Made by a program: the position numbers and the translations under genes. A stretch of DNA of 64,000 bases, from NCBI RefSeq assembly GCF_021018895.1, contig NC_079369.1, forward strand, positions 11,251,694 to 11,315,693. Reading direction: 5' to 3'. The number at the start of each line of letters is the position of its first letter. Position 1 is the first letter of the stretch. The notes below the pieces were generated by a model, which searched no databases, had not been told where the DNA came from, and saw nothing but the letters and a program-made list of their open reading frames with translations. Shown piece after piece: positions 12,601-22,631 of the stretch. Source of the DNA: Seriola aureovittata (taxonomy: Eukaryota > Chordata > Actinopteri > Carangiformes > Carangidae).

Positions 12601-14207
12601 ACTGTATCTGGTGATGGAGTATGGCAGCGGTGGAGACCTGTTCTCCCGGATCACCACCAGGGGGAAGCTTAACGATCTGGAAGCAAAGCTGGTCTTTGCA
12701 CAAGTTATCTCTGCTGTTAAACACATGGTGAGCTTCACTGTCTCTGCAAACCGTCTTCTGCTGAACAGCATGAATCTGCAAAACACAGAGACACACAGAG
12801 CTAGTTTTAGTTACTTTATATACAGTTAGGCAGTTTAGCCCAATGGTTTCCAACCTAGGGCTTGGCTTTTCTCTAAGTTTAGCTTTTATTGTGAAATATT
12901 GGATAATTTTACCTTACCTATAATTTTACCTGAAACCATCTGAGAAGTTTAGAGGGAAAATCACCCTTAGATTGAACTCACAGCAACTCATAGACATCTG
13001 AAACATGGCAAAACGTCCCAACTAGCAACATTAACAGTGCTTTGTATTTTATAAGCTTACAGTATCCTTTTTTGATATAAAGTCTTAGTTTGAAAAGCAA
13101 CTAGTAACTATAACTTGCAGATATATAGTGGTGAAAAAGTGCAATATTTGTCTCTGAAGGTAGAAGAAAATGGAAATAGAAGTAAAAGTATCTCCAACTT
13201 GTACTAGTTTGAGTAAATATACTTAGTTATTTTCCACTACTGATAATAATAATGTTAATAATTGAATGCTTTAAAGTTTCAATGTGTTGCTAATCCAAAT
13301 AGAACAATTACAAAAAAATAACATAGGAAAGTATCACTCATTATTGTTGTTCAGTTCTTTTCAGATTGTCAAACCTTTCTTTCCCTGAAAGGAAATATAA
13401 AATGCCAAAACAGAACCCTTACTGACTTTTTAAAATCTGTTTGTGCTGTTTCAGCATGACCACAACATCATCCACAGAGACCTTAAGGCAGAAAACATCT
13501 TCTACACCACCAGCTACTGCATCAAGGTAGGAGACTTCGGCTTCAGCACAGAGAGCAGCCCTAATGAGCTCCTCACCAACTTCTGTGGCTCTCCACCTTA
13601 TGCTGCTCCTGAACTGTTCAAGGAAAAAGGCTACATTGGACTCTATTCTGATATTTGGGCTTTAGGTATTCTCTTGTACTTCATCGTGACGGCCACTATG
13701 CCCTTTTATGGGGACAACCTGGGGAGGCTGAAGCGCTGCATCCTCCAGGGGGCTTACAGTATCCCTGCTTTTGTGCTCGAGCCATGCCAGCTGGTCATTA
13801 AGGGCATGCTGCGGCCTGTGCCTTCTGATCGCTCCTCTCTCACACAGGTTACAAACAGTGCTTGGCTGAGGGGGATTGAGTACCCTCCTCCGTATGTCTT
13901 GTTGCCCATGTCTCCGGCCCACTTTGCCCAGGCCGGCCAGGCTCTGTGTATGGAGGAGCAGGAGGTGAAGAGTTTGCTGTCAGATCTAGGCATCGTGACA
14001 GTTCATTTCCAAAACAATCCCTGTTTAGATTATAAGAGCCCGTTGACGGGGACCTACCGGATCCTCCTCCATCGGGTCCAGAAGAGGAGATCAGTGGAGG
14101 CTGTAGGTTATTCAGCGCTTCACCCTGATGAGTATAGGAGCATGAAGAAGTGGTCTGCAGCACCTGTGGACAAACACAATCCATCTGCTGTCTGTGTTGT
14201 ACTGTAA
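9608..14207 (+). CDS. nim1k: NIM1-type AMPK-related serine/threonine kinase
   Basis: Five coding exons join with matching phases: 9608-9629, 11202-11277, 11525-11892, 12459-12727 and 13455-14207, giving 495 aa. Kinase marks: glycine loop [11 protein letters not shown] (136-146), VAVK Lys161, helix-C Glu179, HRDLKAEN (Asp254), DFG (Asp272), GSPPYAAPE (290-298). Sequence before and after the kinase ([40 protein letters not shown]) matches NIM1 rather than other AMPK relatives. The family phosphorylates Ser/Thr downstream of LKB1. Oddities: the T-loop reads LLTNFCGS, so the position normally Thr just before FCGS is Asn287, with Thr286 one residue earlier; the protein ends CVVL, a CaaX-type motif; and the N-terminus is longer than the human one as I remember it. 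The kinase exons are certain; exons 1 and 2 are inferred from splice signals and phase, and Met15 in exon 2 is an alternative start. It may be a fish-specific NIM1 paralogue. Confidence 0.9.
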
Positions 14208-15240
14208 TGAAAAAGAACTGGACTGCTTTAGTTGTGGCAACACAGGCACTTTATCACATGCACATGTGTTCATTAGTAGTCTTCAACTTGTATTGTGCAA
14301 TGCTGGACTGAAATGGTCCGCACACATGGAGGTTGAGGTCTTCTGTCCCACATAAAGTTCACAGACTAGGGCACCTCTCTTAAGTAATTAGCTTTAGCTT
14401 TTTGTTCTTTTTTTTTTTTTAAGTATATTTTTTGGGCTTTTAATGGACAGGTCAGTAGAGAGACAGTAAATGGGGAGGCAGAGAGAGGGGGAATGACATG
14501 CAGCAAGATGATGATATCACCACCAACAAGCTTACTGACGCAAAACATTCATCAGTCATTGTATGGCTATCAGCATCTTTCAATCCCTCTTAGTCAGAGC
14601 ATAAATCTACTGAGCTAATCCAAGGCCACAGCTAATCCCAACAAGGGAGACACTGAGAACATGCTTAGTCCAACAGAAATGAAACATGAGACTATGAGTG
14701 TGAAAAAAACATGTCCTGGGAAAAACAATGACATTAGGCATAAAAAGAAATTATGACCACATAAGGCCAGAGCTATAAACAAAATGTAACCAGTCTTAAA
14801 TGTTTGTCTGATGCCTAAAATGCCTTCATTTAGTCTAGATATTTATTTAAAAACTTTCTAAATAAGATACAAATTTTATGACTGTGACAAAAAAAAAGTC
14901 TGGAGCACACAGATTGTTTTAAATTTGCACAATTTAATCTAATTTTGTTAATATCTATTTTGAGTATTGTGCTTATGTTTTAAGGCAAGACTTTCATAAT
15001 TGCTTCATGGACACAGGCCTAAATTTACTGCCCCTCTGTATTAACAGTTATAGTAATCAATAAGGCCAAATTCATTCATCATAATAAAAGTATTTTCAAA
15101 CAATTATTTTAAATTGTTTCCTTTCAGATCTTCTCATCTGGATACTATCCTCTGGCTCTATCTGTCCAGCAGGAGGCATGTTGTTACAGGATAATGATAA
15201 TATTATCTTTCTGCTGCATGGACCATTTACAAAGAGATTT
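14208..15240. other. 3' flank of the kinase gene, with a short dispersed-repeat piece
   Basis: Presumed 3' UTR followed by intergenic DNA. Near 14400-14505 a T-run followed by gggcttttaatggacag, a gagagagggggaatgacatgcagc phrase and nearby sequence matches the 3' portion of a repeat found throughout teleosts. Nothing else recognised. Confidence 0.45.
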
Positions 15241-15645
15241 CTACTGGGATGTTGTATGATTCCTTGCTTTCTTGTGAGCCCTGATGTTTGGCTCTTGAGC
15301 CAGTGTGCAAAGATTTTGGAGCCATCTCAAGCACACATAAAAGCCTAAAATATGATGCTTTTCTGTATCTGTGAATTCTACAGAATTGTGAGTGAGGTCC
15401 TCTGAGACAGATAATTTTGTTGCATTCCAATCAGGGAAGTCAAACTTGGAAAGCTCTTTCTCCACGTAATGGCCCTTCAGTTCCAATTCACCCCACATGT
15501 GAATTTCCCCTGAGGGTAAAACAGTCCCTAAGACCAGCATCACACTTTGCTTGTTACCGTCACCTTGCAATTCTGCCTGAGTCTGCATGCCCCTGCTGAG
15601 ATTCTGATAAGCTTTATATTTTCCAATAAATTTTTGAACTCCCAT
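15241..15645 (-). pseudogene. Unrecognised exon-like open frame (possible gene relic)
   Basis: A 134-codon minus-strand frame ends in TAG. An acceptor-like AG after a pyrimidine-containing stretch precedes GGCATGCAGAC near 15598, so a terminal exon of about 118 codons is possible. The product contains VMLVLGTVLPSGEIHMWGEL and ELSKFDFPDWNATKLSVSED, with ordinary protein-like composition, but I recognise no family. It may be the last exon of a small gene whose earlier exon is the 16324-16429 candidate, or a relic. No start codon or promoter was found. Confidence 0.35.
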
Positions 15646-16323
15646 CCAACAGCCTGTTCACACAGGAATGCTTACACGTTGTGTGGGCAGGAGCAGAAAT
15701 TGAAAGGGATTAACAAGGTCCCTATGAGTGCCAAGGAGGAGTCTTGACTTGTTGTTTATTTAGGAATCCTGCTCTTGCTCAATATCCATGGTGTGAAAAT
15801 CCCTCATCATTTTCACTTGTGCAAAATAATGCTCATTGTTACATTAAAAATGAAAGTCAAACAACACATTGACAGGGAATTCAACAACAAGATCTCTCTG
15901 CTTGGAAAAACACATTTCGAAAGGGTGATGCTGATGCATCAAAGAAAGAAAGTAAGTTGTATAGACAGGAGTAAATCATTTAACTTTAGGTGATCAGGTG
16001 GTGTAAGGTGGATTACCATGAGCTTACCTTTAGCTAAACACTTAAAGCCTGAAACTAAAACAGCATATCTTCAGTCTGTTAGGATAATGACAGTGCTGAA
16101 TGTTCACTGACTGGGAGAGAATAACGTCTTAATCTGTGCAGAATCTGCTGTTAATACTGCAACACATAAATAAGAAAAACAAAAGATATTAAAGTTTGTA
16201 TCTTCGATTTACTCACAAACCCCTGCCTGAACGAAAAAGTGCTTAGTAAAATAATGTTTAAACCATTACTCATCTACAAACATTTTCATATGAAATATAT
16301 TCTTTCTTCATCTGTACCTTTCC

Positions 16324-16429
16324 ATACCCTCCGGAATTATCATGACCAGCCAAAAGATCAACTGTAAAAGCAAGTCCGCATTTGTGGGTAATTGCATTTG
16401 GCAGCGAAAGAGCAGCCTTGAGCTCTGGA
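16324..16429 (-). pseudogene. Second unrecognised exon candidate upstream of 15241-15645
   Basis: On minus, an acceptor-like ...ctacatccag is followed by about 35 open codons reading LKAALSLPNAITHKCGLAF then TVDLLAGHDNSGGYGK, ending at a donor-like AAAG|GTACAG. The composition is convincingly protein-like but the family is unknown. It lies in the same orientation as the 15241-15645 frame, 0.7 kb upstream of it. Coordinates are approximate and phase compatibility was not proven. Confidence 0.3.
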
Positions 16430-16519
16430 TGTAGCACAAATCAGTTCATAAAAACAGGGTCAAGATGGTTGCGAAAGAGTAACCACCCTGCCATATAAAG
16501 ACTATCCTTTTTTATGATA

Positions 16520-17396
16520 TACTGATGGGTTTTTAATAAAAACCAACATAAAGTGTCTCAATAAGGTGTTGGGTCACCAGGTGCTGCCAAAACAGCTTCA
16601 GTACTCCCTGACGATAATTCTACGAGTCTCTGACCTCTATTAGAGGATTGAACACCACTCTTCCAAAAGATATTCCCTCACTTGGTGTTTTGATGATGGT
16701 GATGAAGAGCGCTCTCTAACACGCCGGTCCAAAATCTCCCATAGGTGTTCAACTGTGTTTAGATCTGGTGACTGGTCTGATGAGACCTCCCATTCATCCG
16801 ACCATTCAGTGACCCCTCGTGCCCTATGGATGGGGGCATTATCATCCTGCATCAGGATCGAAATGTTTCATCATAGGATAAAGATGATCACTCAGTACAA
16901 CCTTGTATTGATTTGCAGTGATCCAAACCATGCCAGCATGCCAGCAAAATGCCCCCCATATCATAACAAAGCCACCTCTGACATTCTGGCCTGTACTGAT
17001 CTCTTACACAACATGGGTAAGTACTGACTTGTCAAGGACATGATGAAGGAAAACTCACCTAACCATATCACTTTTTTCCACATCTCTGTAGACCAGTGTC
17101 TATGGCTTTTGCACCACTCAACTCTCACATGTGCATTCATCTTTGTAACGAGGGGTTTATGCACCGCAACCCTACTATAATGTCCCTCTCTATGTAATTG
17201 TTGATGGACTCTTCCTGCTGACACAGTCAGATCACATCCTGCATTGACATCTTCAGTCACCTAAATGCAGATGAAACTTTATTCACTGTTCCAATTATAA
17301 TTGCTAGAGAGAGTTTCACTTTTATCCGAAATCAGTTTGATAGCATCAGTAACTGAGTCACTAATACTGGGCCTTTATTTACATTTGTCAGTGCAT
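16520..17396 (-). mobile_element. Dead Tc1/mariner transposon
   Basis: Minus-strand frames encode pieces of a Tc1 transposase in the right order: AHVRVEWCKSHRHWSTEMWKK with VIWLGEFSF (17260-17040), then [35 protein letters not shown] and [14 protein letters not shown] (16850-16640). The second Asp (QDDNAPIH) and the Glu (VEHLWE) of the DD34E triad remain. The first Asp, expected in a WSDESSF-like block, reads Gly in WLGEFSF. Frameshifts and an internal deletion separate the blocks. Degenerate inverted ends near 16521 (actgatgggt...taataaaa) and 17395 (reverse of cactgacaaatgtaaataaa) suggest nearly the whole element is present. Confidence 0.85.
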
Positions 17397-18228
17397 GACC
17401 AGTTTTCCTGTATTCTGTAGTCTTGTTTCTAATCAGTAGCTGCTGAAGCTAGAAGCCACTGTATACGTGTAATGTTCCGTAGACAGACAAGAAATTCTGC
17501 GATGCCCAGCTGGCGTGAGATCTAACACATCTCTGTTATTCTCGCATAACGAATGATAAATGCTCATGTGTTTTCGGGAAGGCAGCCCAGAATCTGCAGG
17601 TGAAGTCATATTTCCGGACAGCTTATTATCTTTGCCACATTAACTGGGTCTTTAGCATACACTGAACCAAAAAGAGGGTCGACTGTGCCACTGCTTTGTT
17701 AATGCTTTATGGTGTGAAAAACAAGGATCACTGTAGCTCTGCTCTTGGCAATACTTGCATTTTTTGTTTTCTATCATGGCCTGGTGTCTTCCTCTCACGA
17801 TTGTCCAATTCAGTAATTCAGTTTCTAAATGATCAGATTGGCACAGTGCACAATCTGGAGACTCGCTCTACTTCCCCTTAATATCTCTTACATAGTGTTT
17901 ATTGAATAAAATGTATGTGTAAATTTAAATCAGTTTTGACCAATGTGTGAAAGTTCAGAATTTTGAAATCCTAAATTCACTTCCTAATTGTGGTAAGCAG
18001 GTTTTGAGTGTTTTCAAATGGGAAAAGTTACAAAAAAAAGTATACTCAAAAAGGCTGGGCTGCACACTAGAAATTCTGCTGGGTTTTTGAGTGTGCTGCT
18101 GATGTACCCCATTGTCTCAAAATGCAATCCACAAAGGAAATAGAGTTCTTACACACAGCTGGAAGACATTAAAACTAAAAGTGAAGTAAATTGCGACACG
18201 GTTTCCGTAAAAAGCATCTGAGGTTTGG
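17397..18228. other. Intergenic, nothing recognised
   Basis: No convincing exon. Short open frames such as 17696-17881 lack splice context or family resemblance. Confidence 0.35.
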
Positions 18229-18430
18229 TTTCTTTGGGTTTTTTAAGGATTATTTTTCTTGCATTTTTGCCTTTTATTGATATAATTTAGCTGAGCGTCA
18301 AACAGGTAATGTGAAGAGCAAGATAAGGGGATAACAAGCAAGAAAAACTGACAGTTGGCTTCGAACCAGGGACAATTTGGTTCAGATTGTACATGTCTTT
18401 ACCCCTAGGCCATCATAAAGCCCTGTACTT
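18229..18430 (+). repeat. Degraded teleost dispersed repeat with tRNA-like GGTTCGAA core
   Basis: It reads ...ttgccttttattgatat, an aagataaggggat phrase, a ggcttcgaaccaggga phrase (B-box-like) and ttacccctaggccatc. This is the same repeat type as the piece near 14400-14505 and is widespread in teleosts. Confidence 0.5.
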
Positions 18431-18750
18431 GTTGGTTATGTTTGAAGAGATTTCACAATCCATCCATTCACTTCTACTAAATGTGTGACATCTTGCATGA
18501 CATCTTTGATGAATGATTTGAAGACATTCTCAACTACAATCCCACCAGCTGCAAGGTTGGATTCACTTTGTGTCAATATGTTTAATATCTGTCAAATGTG
18601 ACCTGCAGTATTATGTAATGTTGACATCTTTTCTGAATGATGAGGGGACCAGTGCTCATTTTTCAAAATAAAGGTATGTTTGATGAACAGAAAACCCATG
18701 GAGTGCTTGTGCAAAATATACTGAGGCTGCCATCTATAATATGCTGTCCT

Positions 18751-19285
18751 GTGTGAACTGAACTGAACTTCAACAGCAACAGATCCTACAACAAATTTCC
18801 CCCAGACATTTTAAAGGATTGCTTCACAAGTGTAAACTGGGACAATTTGTGTTTGTTATAATTATTCCTCCTGTTTGTGGTGGTGGACAAAATCCACAGT
18901 CCTCATTCAGTGAAAACCTATTTCGAAAAGTTTCGACTTGAGCAGATTGAGTAGATCAAATCAAGTGGGTATCTTCCAAAGTCCAAGTTTCTTTTTTACA
19001 ACAAAGTTCCCTGTAATTCAGCAAGGAAACACTCTCCGGTAAAACACAAAGACGGAACTTTGTACTAAACAAACAAACAACCTTTATACAGTTATTTGAT
19101 TAACTAATGCTGCTGAAGCCTTACAATTTCTTCATATAAACTTTAACATTTCTCAACAGAATGAGGCTGCTGATTTTGTCCACTACACTGAAATCGTGTT
19201 AGGGAGCAACCCTTTAAAATGTTTGGGCAAAAAATTTGCTGTTTGATCTGTTGCCATTGAAGTTCAGTTCAGTACACACACACAA
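18751..19285. mobile_element. ~535-bp foldback / MITE-like element
   Basis: The two ends are imperfect inverted copies over roughly 140-180 bp. The left arm has tgaactgaacttcaacagc, acattttaaaggattgctt and gtggtggacaaaatccacag; the reverse complement of the right arm has tgaactgaacttcaatggc, acattttaaagggttgctc and gtagtggacaaaatcagcag. The middle (about 18930-19140) carries no coding frame. A non-autonomous DNA transposon or other foldback repeat fits best. Confidence 0.7.
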
Positions 19286-19800
19286 GCACATAATGAAGGG
19301 ATCAGTTTACAGCCAGTATGAACAGGAGGACTAAACCTGCTTCAAGGTACATTTGAAAATCTGACTGATATTTTAAGACAGACTTGTGAATTGTGAACCG
19401 TTAATCCATCCATGTTGGACTGGATGGTTGAGAATCTGTCAGATTTCCAACTGTCATATCAATCCTTTACCATCATCCTTATCAACCAGCCATTGAAAAC
19501 AAGCTTTGGGTTAGTGAGTTGTTGACCAACTAGTGTGAGAACCAGGTTTTAAAGGCTTGACATCTTTATCATGTTGTCAGTTATTGGCTCAAGTTGATGC
19601 CAAATATAAACTAATTGAGAGATTACTGGAATACTTGAAGTTTCCCCCCCCTTAAAACACACCACACAAACACACACACACACACACACACACAGACACA
19701 GACAGTCCAAAATCAACATTGGGATGACCAAATTCGAAACAAATGATACAAAGCAGCTTGATGTTGACTGTTTTTCTGATGAATTATTATAAAACCCAGA
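19286..19800. other. Intergenic with CA microsatellite
   Basis: No gene seen. A (CA)n run lies at about 19668-19694. Confidence 0.5.
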
Positions 19801-19820
19801 GTCTTTGTTTTGTTTTTTTC

Positions 19821-19826
19821 TTTATT
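19821..19826 (-). terminator. Polyadenylation signal AATAAA for the chemokine gene
   Basis: TTTATT on plus is AATAAA on minus, downstream of the putative 3' UTR exon that begins at 20262 (acceptor ctttgtag). Confidence 0.5.
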
Positions 19827-20360
19827 TGATAGAGAAAGATACAAAATGCAATAATACAAAAATATGGGAATTTGTTCTATATAAAAAAAAAAACTCTCAG
19901 CTTAATCCCATATGTATGTGTAACATATACATCGCACACACTTTTACACACATACACACACAAACATTTCAAAGCTGCCAAATAGTGGCTCATTCCTAGC
20001 TGGCTCTTAATATCAAAAAACAGTGAACAGTTACATAGGGATGGCTCATATAAATGAATTACGCAATAGTGGCTATAGCATATGGTAAGTAGTTACATGT
20101 TTTAGTGAACCATGTACATGATTTAAATCCTCTGTCAGCAACAGGAAATTCCTAATCTACTGAAACATAATCCATCTGTGCACAGGTGATATATGATGCA
20201 TGAGAGGTAACAGCTGCTCTCCTCTTTTCCCATTCTTCTCTTCTTTCTCTCCTTTGAGGAGTCTACAAAGACAAAAGTTTTATGATGAAGAATTTGCACG
20301 GTCAGTGGGTCAGTAAAGTATTAAATTGTCAGTGTGTAAGTATGTTGTGTAACTTTTTAC

Positions 20361-21683
20361 CTATTTCTTCAATCGATTATCCACAGTCCTGAGCATGTCC
20401 TGGACCCAACCATCCATCGGATTGGCGCAGACAGTCCGCGTTTTTTTATTATATTTTTGTGAACGCCTCTTCTTCATCAGAAACCTGCACATATTACAAA
20501 TTATGTAATGTTGTCAGGCTCACTGCACAATTTTCATGAGCAACCAAAGACACGAGTGTGCACATTAAAAAGTGATGCTGTAACTTTGGATCAGTCACTT
20601 CAGTCACAGTAAGCAGGCTGTTTCTTTTTCCATTGGTCTTTGCCAAATTATTATAGTGGGAAGTTTTATCAATGTATAAACAAAATGTTCAGTAAGAGCC
20701 AAAATTGAGGAGGCATAAACCTTTGTTACTTACACAACAGCTCTGATGTTGCAATCACCATCTGTTTCCTGCATCCTGTAACTTTCGATGTTTCTCTTTG
20801 CACTTGCTTTAATTCGCCGAACATAGCCAAGGCAGCAGTTACCATATGAGCCTGGGGAAGACACGAAGTTAGTGAAAGTTAAAGAGATAAACCCCCCCTC
20901 TTAAAACTGTCACTGTCAAGGAGATATGTGTGCACTCTTGTTAGTGTCTCAAGAGAAAACAGTGCAGCTCAATTTGAACTTGTCGTTTTGATGTCTGTGT
21001 TTACTGGAATGACTGTAACCTTATGAATAAAAAGTGTCAAAGTGAACACTCTTTAGTCCTGATGTTGTCAAATGTTTGTAATTTGTAAACTACTGACTCA
21101 AAGTAACCAGAAAAATCATAATCATGGGTTTCACAAATCAAAAATTCAATAATCTATCATGAAATTATTATTCTGAGGTGAAGCCAACATCTCCCATCTT
21201 CACCATCCCTGCCTCATTAACACAGTTGGTTGTGGTTCTTTCAGGACATCATTAGTTTATGTAGACATTGAGATACCATGTATATTTTAGTCATTATATC
21301 TCTATCTCATTATATATTTCTACTATCAGTTTTGTTTACTACAAACTTGGCAGCAGATTTTGCAACATGAAGAGATAAAAGGTGAACAAAACCTGATTTT
21401 ATCAGAAAGTTATCTCCCCATCAGGGCTGTAGCTGTGATTGAAGATACTGATGTTATGTCTTTGGTACTTTATTTCTGAGACTTTTGAGGTTTTAGCAAC
21501 TTGGGGGGTGTCTACATCTGACACAAAACACGGAGGATATTTTATATGCTCATAGATAAAGGATTCATGATTTTTTGAAAAGACATTTAATCCTGGCAAT
21601 ATGGAGAGGGCTTTGAAACAGATTTAGACCTTCATGTTGGGAAATGATTATTTGAGAAAATGAAGAAACACATAAAATGTCCA

Positions 21684-21719
<36 letters not shown>

Positions 21720-22590
21720 TGCATTGGCTTAGTGTTTTTTGTTGTCAAAATTTACTGAGGTGGGGAGTGCATTGGGGGGACACAGACTCAGTTTTTGTAA
21801 GGATACAGTCCCGCTTGATCAGTTCATCTCAGTGGTCATTGGGTTATTAGGTATTTAATTTATTTATCATAAATTTATATAACATAATTTCTTAAATAGT
21901 TTAACAGGCATATTTTATTTTAACTGTTTTTTTTTGTTTTTTTTCATACCATGTTCTCTTACTTAACCATCTGGTCATTTATCTTTGACCTTGTAGTCTG
22001 CATGTGAAGTTCCAAATAAAGTTACCTCTGCTACATTAAAATGCCAGCTTTCTGAAGACTATTTGGGGCTAGAATGAAGCCCCAGATGATTGGTTGCCAT
22101 ATATCAGCATCTCAGTGGTGAGGTACTGATGTTGTTTGATAAAGAAATTGTCAGTTTTACTCAGGTGTCAACGCAATGTGTCCATGATCAAAAATTCCCT
22201 ATTTGTGCTGTGATTTGCTGATTGGGAGATGTTTATCTTTACTTAATTGAAATAATGTATGCTCTTTTGTACTTTTAAAACAGGTCACGAGATCACCACA
22301 TCATAGTGGTCTCTAAGAGCAAGCCAAGACAGATTACACTTTGGTATGAAATGTGGTTAATGGTTTTCAGCAGAATAATTCACCTCATTGAAAGATGGGA
22401 TTTAGTAATAACATAAAAAGGAATCTGGATTTTAAAATACAGCTGAAACCAAATCCATGCCATCTACATTTTGCAGTTATAATATCATAGTTGGGGTGTG
22501 AATCACATCCAACCTGTTCCTCTTACCTTGTGCCAGACTCAGGTACATGCTGGTGAGGAGCAGAAGGAAGAAAAGAGCTTGAAACTTCAT
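20361..22590 (-). CDS. ccl25: CC chemokine, CCL25-like
   Basis: A secreted chemoattractant acting on leukocyte G-protein-coupled receptors (CCR9 for mammalian CCL25). Three coding exons on minus, 22590-22527, 20851-20734 and 20484-20361, join in phase to 101 aa. Residues 1-21 are a signal peptide ([21 protein letters not shown]). The mature part starts near GSYGNCC with adjacent Cys27-Cys28, then Cys55 and Cys80, the four-cysteine CC pattern. [27 protein letters not shown] and [14 protein letters not shown] fit CCL25 better than other CC ligands. A basic stretch [13 protein letters not shown] (65-77) is a likely glycosaminoglycan-binding site. The TAG stop ends directly at a donor-like GTAAAAAG, and a 3' UTR exon is likely from 20262. 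The family is certain; orthology to CCL25 is likely. Confidence 0.88.
21684..21719. repeat. (AAT)n microsatellite in chemokine intron 1
   Basis: Uninterrupted ATA/AAT triplets between chemokine exons 1 and 2. Confidence 0.9.
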
Positions 22591-22591
22591 G

Positions 22592-22592
<1 letters not shown>

Positions 22593-22622
<30 letters not shown>

Positions 22623-22631
22623 TTCTTGTTG
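22593..22631 (-). repeat. CAG triplet tract in the chemokine 5' UTR
   Basis: On the gene strand a run of CAG with CAA interruptions ends 2-3 nt before the chemokine ATG (22590). On plus it reads as CTG/GCT repeats. A trinucleotide repeat abutting a start codon could vary in length between alleles and alter the leader. Confidence 0.8.
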
